Program-made: the position numbers and the translations under genes | Shown here: in pieces, positions 6,381 through 7,977 of the stretch | Position numbering within the stretch: position 1 is the stretch's first letter | Layout of the letters: the number at the start of each line of letters is the position of its first letter | Origin: Gammaproteobacteria bacterium | Lineage (GTDB): Bacteria; Pseudomonadota; Gammaproteobacteria; Steroidobacterales; Steroidobacteraceae | Reading direction: 5' to 3' | DNA length: 7,977 nt | NCBI GenBank assembly: GCA_005877965.1 | Contig: VBNP01000112.1 | Span: 1,005-8,981 of the forward strand | Notes under the pieces: generated by a model | Seen by the model: only the letters and a program-made list of their open reading frames with translations | What the model was told of the DNA's origin: nothing | The model's database searches: none

Positions 6381-7977
6381 TGGCGGCCTCGCCGGAACCC
6401 CCGGGTGGATCCACGCCGCCGGCGCGCTCGCTGATCCTGCAGATGTCGATGACGTGACAGTAATCGCAGGCCCCGGGGCGGGGGTCGACGGCCGCCTCGC
6501 CGGCGAGAAAGCCGCGGATCAAACCCGTGAGGATGGCGCGCCACGCGCGCCGCTGCTCTGCCCACGCATCCGCGGCGCCCGCCGGGCGCACCGCCTTGAC
6601 GGCCGGCAGCAGCCTTGGTGAGCGCGCGAGCCCCTCGAAGCGCACCTCGCGCGCGTTGACGCTGACGGTGGCGAGGGCCACCACCTCCTCGCCGAGGGCT
6701 TCCGAGTAGGCGAGCAATTGCGGATGCGCCGGCCGCTCGCCGTACCAGTCTGCGCTCACGCGCCGCCCGCTCTTGTAATCGAGAATCGCGCGGCCGCCGC
6801 TGGCGAGGGCGTCGACGCGATCGATGCGCATGCGCAGGCGGGCCCCCGCCAGAGTGAGCTCGGCATCACTCTCGAGCGCCTGGACGCTGAAGGGCGCTCG
6901 TTCGCGCTCGCATTCGCACAACCTGCGGATCAGGCGCGCGGCGCGGCGGCACTCGCGCGCGAGCGCGGGCGCCATTTCCACGAACATGTCGAGCTGCGTT
7001 TCTGAGAAAGCGCGCTGCCGGCGGCGTCGGCCTGCAGCACGCGCCAGGGCCTGCGCCGCCTGCTCGACGCTGCGCGCGATAAGCGCCTCGAGCGCCGTGT
7101 CGGACAAGGCCGCGAGCGAGCGGGAGTCGCGCAACTGCTCCCACAGTTTCTGCAGCGCCGCGTGCAGCAGCTCGCCGCGCCGGTTGGGCGCAATGCCGGG
7201 CTCGAGACTCTCGCGCCGCGTGCTGCCGAGGCGCAATTCCGCGTAGGCGCGAAACGGACACTGGTTCTGCAGATCGAGGCTCTTCGTGCCTCGCGGCAAC
7301 GGCCGGGCGGCGCTCCATGGACGTCCGGTGGCGTCGATGAGCGATTCGGTCAGACCCGCGCGGTGCAGCCTCGCCGGCAGCCAGCGCAGAGGCTGCGCGG
7401 GCGGCTCGAGCGCGGCGCCTGCCAGCAGCGGGCTGGGCAGCAGCTGCAGATCCTCGGAGTACAGCGGCGTGGACAGCACCAGCTCATCGGCGCCGCGCTG
7501 CCAGGCCGCGAGCAGTGCGCGCGCCTGCGCGAGGCGCCCCGCGGCGCCTGCCGCCGGAATGCCGGCAGCCACCTGGACGGGCAGTGGCAGGAACGGGTCC
7601 GGCTGGACCGGCTGCGGGAACACCTCGGCGTGAAGCCCCGCCACCCAGATGCCGTCGTACTGCACCACCGGGTCCGCGAGTGCGGGCGAGAGCGTGACGG
7701 TCGGGTCCGCATCGGCCGGCCGGAAAGCGCTGCGCGCGGCGAGCTCCCTCACCAGGCCGAGCGCCTCCGCGCGCGCCACGGACCCGACACTGCCGCTCAG
7801 CTCCCCGAACTCCTGCAGCAGCTCGTGCCAGCGCATCAGGGTCTGCTGGCCGGCGCTCTGCGCAGCACGCGCTCCGGGCCAGCCGGCCGCGGCGAGCGCC
7901 GCAGCGATGCGCTCCGACCAGGCCCGCGGCGAGCAGCTCCCCTCCCCGAGCGCGGCGGCGGCGTTTGCGAGCTGCGA
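6373..7977 (-). CDS. addB: AddB-like PD-(D/E)XK nuclease with Fe-S staple, N-terminus cut by right edge
   Basis: Open from the right edge to a stop at 6373-6375; 534 C-terminal residues are present. The family (AddB-like 'probable DNA repair protein', about 900 residues) implies that roughly 350 N-terminal residues are missing. An internal ATG at 7836 is not the start, because coding continues to the edge. Counting from that ATG, the nuclease domain has GELLHAAL (221-228), RMRIDRVD (335-342, D339), ILDYKSG with D353 and K355, and QLLAY (373-377). One cysteine lies ahead of the domain (C193, in NQCPFRAY) and three follow it in a CX2CX5C pattern (C457, C460, C466). This matches the four-cysteine 4Fe-4S staple of AddB. 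Known role: the second nuclease of the AddAB complex, cutting the strand complementary to that cut by AddA; in characterised AddB it also reads Chi. Whether this one does cannot be judged without the N-terminus. Confidence 0.9.
   Translation of the reverse strand, partial: SQLANAAAALGEGSCSPRAWSERIAAALAAAGWPGARAAQSAGQQTLMRWHELLQEFGELSGSVGSVARAEALGLVRELAARSAFRPADADPTVTLSPALADPVVQYDGIWVAGLHAEVFPQPVQPDPFLPLPVQVAAGIPAAGAAGRLAQARALLAAWQRGADELVLSTPLYSEDLQLLPSPLLAGAALEPPAQPLRWLPARLHRAGLTESLIDATGRPWSAARPLPRGTKSLDLQNQCPFRAYAELRLGSTRRESLEPGIAPNRRGELLHAALQKLWEQLRDSRSLAALSDTALEALIARSVEQAAQALARAAGRRRRQRAFSETQLDMFVEMAPALARECRRAARLIRRLCECERERAPFSVQALESDAELTLAGARLRMRIDRVDALASGGRAILDYKSGRRVSADWYGERPAHPQLLAYSEALGEEVVALATVSVNAREVRFEGLARSPRLLPAVKAVRPAGAADAWAEQRRAWRAILTGLIRGFLAGEAAVDPRPGACDYCHVIDICRISERAGGVDPPGGSGEAANE

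Overview
The window reads as bacterial chromosome from a GC-rich Gram-negative organism, most likely a proteobacterium. This is inferred from the AddAB-type repair genes, whose nuclease subunit resembles the AddB-like family of beta/gammaproteobacteria, and from exported c-type cytochrome and secreted proteins. Lineage cannot be fixed from sequence alone. Every gene I can support is on the minus strand, so transcription runs from high to low coordinates.

Right part (3099-7977): a very GC-rich two-gene recombination/repair operon. The upstream gene enters from the right edge without its N-terminus. It encodes an AddB-like PD-(D/E)XK nuclease with a four-cysteine iron-sulfur 'staple'. Its stop overlaps by 8 nt the start of a complete 1093-residue AddA-like UvrD-type helicase with its own C-terminal nuclease domain. 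Together they should form a heterodimeric helicase-nuclease that resects double-strand breaks for RecA.

Middle (2677-3098): a 422-nt gap with no credible gene and one short GC-rich hairpin. Base composition changes visibly here: the repair genes are markedly more GC-rich and CGC/GCG-loaded than the genes to the left.

Left part (1-2676): three same-strand genes for exported proteins. In transcription order they are a 198-residue secreted beta-rich protein of unknown function, a 158-residue secreted beta-rich protein of unknown function, and a di-heme c-type oxidoreductase of the DHOR (former DUF1111) family. The last runs off the left edge without its C-terminus. It has no ORF of its own starting inside a shorter frame; I read it by translating the minus strand continuously from 1394 to 1 and found no stop. 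Each gene has a recognisable ribosome-binding site, and the first two gene starts are decided by it. The 129-nt gap between the two small genes holds two hairpins in tandem, one a perfect 12-bp stem.

The most interesting possibility is that the three left-hand genes form one envelope module: a MauG/peroxidase-like heme enzyme with two co-transcribed secreted partners or substrates of undescribed families. That functional link is inference from gene order only. The repair operon is conventional.
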